Origin: an uncultured Collinsella sp.
Lineage (GTDB): Bacteria; Actinomycetota; Coriobacteriia; Coriobacteriales; Coriobacteriaceae
Direction of reading: 5' to 3'
DNA: 9,847 nucleotides
Assembly (NCBI GenBank): GCA_900755005.1
Contig: CAAEEX010000101.1
Span: 1 to 9,847, forward strand
How positions within the stretch are numbered: position 1 is the stretch's first letter; each line of letters starts with the position of its first letter. This document shows, piece after piece, positions 5,190 through 9,847 of this stretch. The position numbers and the translations under genes were made by a program. The notes beneath the pieces are model-generated. The model saw only the letters and a list, made by a program, of their open reading frames with translations. It was not told the origin of the DNA and did no database searches.

Positions 5190-6128
5190 ATGGCATCTCA
5201 AGTTGAGCTCACCCCATGCGGGGCCATGTTTGACATCTTTAAGCGCGCGGCGCATCTGAGCCATATCGAGCTGTGCGGCTTGGTGCTTTCGTCCCGTCCG
5301 CTCGCCGACGGCCGCAGCCCGCAGAGCCGAGCCGCCGATCGCTCTTGGGTTTCCCGCTTTATCGTTCGCGCGCCGGTCGGCACGCTTCAGCAGCGCTACT
5401 TTGCCGAATACGGTACCTCGGCTGCGCGTATTATGTCGCAACTGGCCCTGCGCCAGCGCAATCCCATGGACTCCACGGCTGTGATCAATATGGTGTGCGG
5501 TCCTGCAGGTGAACCGATGGTACGCGCGCTCGAAGAGTGCCACCAGGACACGAATCTCTATCGCAACGCGCTCGATCGCCTGTCCCAGGCGGCGGAACTC
5601 ATGCCCGCCGAGCGCGCCGAGGCCGTGCTGGTGCTGTTTGTCGCCGTCGGTTGTTCGGCGGATGTGCGGTCCTCGGTGAACTATGCCATCGACTACGCGC
5701 ACGCGACCTGTGGCGGAGGCACCTCCACGCCGCGTTCGCTTGGCATGTCGATGACCGCGGGCGAACGCGAACCCGCCCCGGCGCACCCCTTGGGCTTGCT
5801 GCGCGTACAAAACAGTTTTGTCGTGAGCGCCCCGCGCTGGATTCAGCCGAGTGAGCAGGGTGTTGAGATTGGCGCGCTGGCCACTGGTGAGGGCGATATT
5901 ACCGACGTCGGCGACGATGTCTCGGCCCGCCATGCCCATATCTGGTGCGATGCTCAAAATATCTGGCACGTCGAGGACTTGTCGTCCACCAACGGAACCG
6001 TGGTGGTAAACGGGGCCACGAGTGTGTGTATTCAAGTAGAGCCCGGCCGCTCCGCCCAGCTCAACCCCGGCGACGAGCTCAAACTCGGCGAATCCACCAC
6101 CTACGCCATCCTGCTCGGCGCCCTCTAG
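5190..6128 (+). CDS. FHA-domain protein with unknown N-terminal domain
   Basis: The 312-residue protein starts three bases after the kinase stop; its Shine-Dalgarno AAGGAGG (5175–5181) lies within the kinase gene, eight bases before ATG. Residues about 1–180 form a mostly helical region that I cannot assign (for example a segment near 115–160 rich in Ala/Glu/Leu). Residues about 185–215 look like a linker. Residues about 222–312 are a forkhead-associated domain, which normally binds phosphothreonine: S245-A-R-H248, then L264-S-S-T-N-G-T270 and N274-G. The Gly-Arg early in the domain is instead Gly228-Ala229, so one phosphate-binding residue is missing. No signal peptide is seen, so it should act in the cytoplasm, where it could bind the phosphorylated kinase or its targets. 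The pairing with a Ser/Thr kinase is a well-known arrangement in actinobacteria. Confidence 0.88.
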   Translation: MASQVELTPCGAMFDIFKRAAHLSHIELCGLVLSSRPLADGRSPQSRAADRSWVSRFIVRAPVGTLQQRYFAEYGTSAARIMSQLALRQRNPMDSTAVINMVCGPAGEPMVRALEECHQDTNLYRNALDRLSQAAELMPAERAEAVLVLFVAVGCSADVRSSVNYAIDYAHATCGGGTSTPRSLGMSMTAGEREPAPAHPLGLLRVQNSFVVSAPRWIQPSEQGVEIGALATGEGDITDVGDDVSARHAHIWCDAQNIWHVEDLSSTNGTVVVNGATSVCIQVEPGRSAQLNPGDELKLGESTTYAILLGAL

Positions 6129-6177
6129 CCGGCAGTTAGGGACGTTCCTTTCCTGCCGGTACTTGGGGACACTCCTT
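6129..6177. repeat. repeat-like hairpin element with two GGGAC…TCC units
   Basis: CCGGCAG (6129–6135) and CTGCCGG (6153–6159) are exact reverse complements starting immediately after the FHA-gene stop. Within the loop, AGG(G) and (T)CCT at 6138–6149 can extend the fold. TTAGGGACGTTCCTT (6136–6150) and TTGGGGACACTCCTT (6163–6177) match at 12 of 15 positions, 27 bp apart. No T-run follows, so it is a poor intrinsic terminator. The style recalls dispersed intergenic palindromic repeats such as those linked to RAYT transposases, but no transposase is present and copy number cannot be seen here. Confidence 0.45.
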
Positions 6178-6239
6178 GGCGCGTCAGAGCCAGTCGTCCG
6201 GGGATGGAGGGACCATTCTGGCCTTTGGCGGTCACCCGA

Positions 6240-6253
6240 GGTAAACCTTTACC
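6240..6253. promoter_or_regulatory. 14-bp operator-like palindrome upstream of nifJ
   Basis: GGTAAA and TTTACC are exact inverted arms around CC. The site is 40 bases upstream of the candidate -10 at 6293, centred near -58 from the predicted start. TAAA-N2-TTTA arms are of the kind bound by LacI/GalR-family dimers, but that is only resemblance. Confidence 0.38.
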
Positions 6254-6292
6254 GCCCGCCTATATTTGTCGAAATTACACTTAACGGCGGGG

Positions 6293-6298
6293 TACAAT
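6293..6298 (+). promoter_or_regulatory. candidate -10 box for nifJ
   Basis: TACAAT matches the -10 consensus at five of six positions. The only -35-like hexamer, TTGTCG (6266–6271), is 21 bases away, too far for a normal promoter, so activator help or another sigma factor may be needed. The predicted start near 6305 falls within the 5' part of a strong hairpin, and the leader would be about 275 bases. Confidence 0.35.
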
Positions 6299-6301
6299 AA
6301 A

Positions 6302-6579
6302 CCCGCATGCGGATTTCCGTTGCGGGCGCTTCCCATCGCCGGGGCGTGCCCGGGAGCATCCGGCATGCGGCCTTTGCGGCGCTCGGTCATGTGCAAGACG
6401 GGCGGTCGGGTCTGTGGGGCGCATCAGCTGCCCCTCGCCTCGGCATGTCTTCTCTCCACGCCATGTACCTGCTGCTCAGTCTGCCTGCCAGATGATTGGA
6501 AGCAACAGCGAAAATCCCATCACGCCAACATCCCGGCGATCGCCGGGGCCTGTATACCTATATGAGAGGAGAGGGGTAT
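6302..6579 (+). other. long structured 5' leader of nifJ, no gene
   Basis: I find no convincing gene in these 278 bases; a 99-residue open frame has no Shine-Dalgarno and an odd Cys/Pro-rich product. The region carries at least four stems: CCCGCA/TGCGGG (6302–6326, with inner CGG/CCG), CCGGG/CCCGG (6339–6353), GGGGC/GCCCC (6416–6434) and the perfect palindrome CCCGGCGATCGCCGGG (6532–6547). GCATGCGG occurs twice (6305 and 6363). No known riboswitch class is recognised. Confidence 0.4.

Positions 6580-6582
<3 letters not shown>
6551..6582 (+). promoter_or_regulatory. hairpin presenting the nifJ Shine-Dalgarno in its loop
   Basis: TATACC (6553–6558) is the exact reverse complement of GGTATA (6575–6580); two outer G·U pairs could extend it through the start codon. 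The 16-base loop holds the purine-rich ribosome site AGAGGAGAGG (6565–6574). The AUG would therefore sit in the stem and the Shine-Dalgarno in the loop, a layout that could limit or tune translation. Confidence 0.45.

Positions 6583-9847
<3,265 letters not shown>

Noticed and set aside
4797..6035. Open frame of 412 codons on the minus strand
   Set aside because: It is antisense to the kinase membrane part and the FHA gene, with an Arg/His-rich product and no ribosome site.
6266..6284. Possible Rex (redox repressor) site before nifJ
   Set aside because: TTGT and CAC arms are present but the spacing and the right arm do not fit the 18-bp Rex consensus.
6481..6530. SRP-RNA-like GGAAGCA motif
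   Set aside because: Only a few bases resemble the conserved SRP loop; no flanking helix pairs.
6266..6565. 99-codon open frame before nifJ starting at TTG
   Set aside because: There is no Shine-Dalgarno, the start lies upstream of the likely transcription start, and the Cys/Pro-rich product shows no domain-like pattern.

Overview
The window looks like chromosomal DNA of a strictly anaerobic, high-G+C Gram-positive actinobacterium. A gut Coriobacteriia member of the Collinsella type is my best guess. This rests on high G+C coding sequence with C/G-ending codons, a single-chain pyruvate:ferredoxin oxidoreductase, a Hanks-type kinase/FHA pair, and a dnaX–ybaB–recR neighbourhood. The genus is an inference; no rRNA or other marker gene is present.

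Layout. (1) 1–426: 3' end of a gene read as dnaX. (2) 448–921, minus strand: a small membrane-anchored protein of unknown function with lower G+C, sitting inside the usually compact dnaX–ybaB–recR cluster. (3) 922–1261: an AT-rich two-way intergenic region with a promoter for each side. (4) 1262–2194: ybaB and recR, a recombination/repair pair. (5) 2195–2439: a control region dense in inverted repeats, with two GTTGYGCAAC palindromes 73 bp apart, an extended -10 promoter and a terminator-like hairpin that ends just before a Shine-Dalgarno. (6) 2440–6128: a tightly packed three-gene operon encoding a signal-anchored extracytoplasmic protein with a Ser/Gly linker, a membrane Ser/Thr kinase with four C-terminal membrane segments, and an FHA-domain protein. 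(7) 6129–6579: a repeat-like hairpin, a 14-bp operator-like palindrome, a candidate -10 and a long structured leader. (8) 6580 to the window end: nifJ (PFOR), open at its 3' end, with every catalytic and cluster-ligand residue that I checked present.

How the genes work together. ybaB–recR is housekeeping DNA repair. PFOR is central fermentative metabolism, making acetyl-CoA and reduced ferredoxin. The three-gene kinase operon is the least understood part. Its order (outside-facing protein, kinase, phosphothreonine reader), ATGA overlap and 3-nt gap suggest one signalling module, in which the anchored protein could sense or be controlled, the kinase phosphorylates, and the FHA protein reads the phosphate. 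This is inference from gene order and domains only.

No tRNA, rRNA, CRISPR array, transposase or phage gene was seen.
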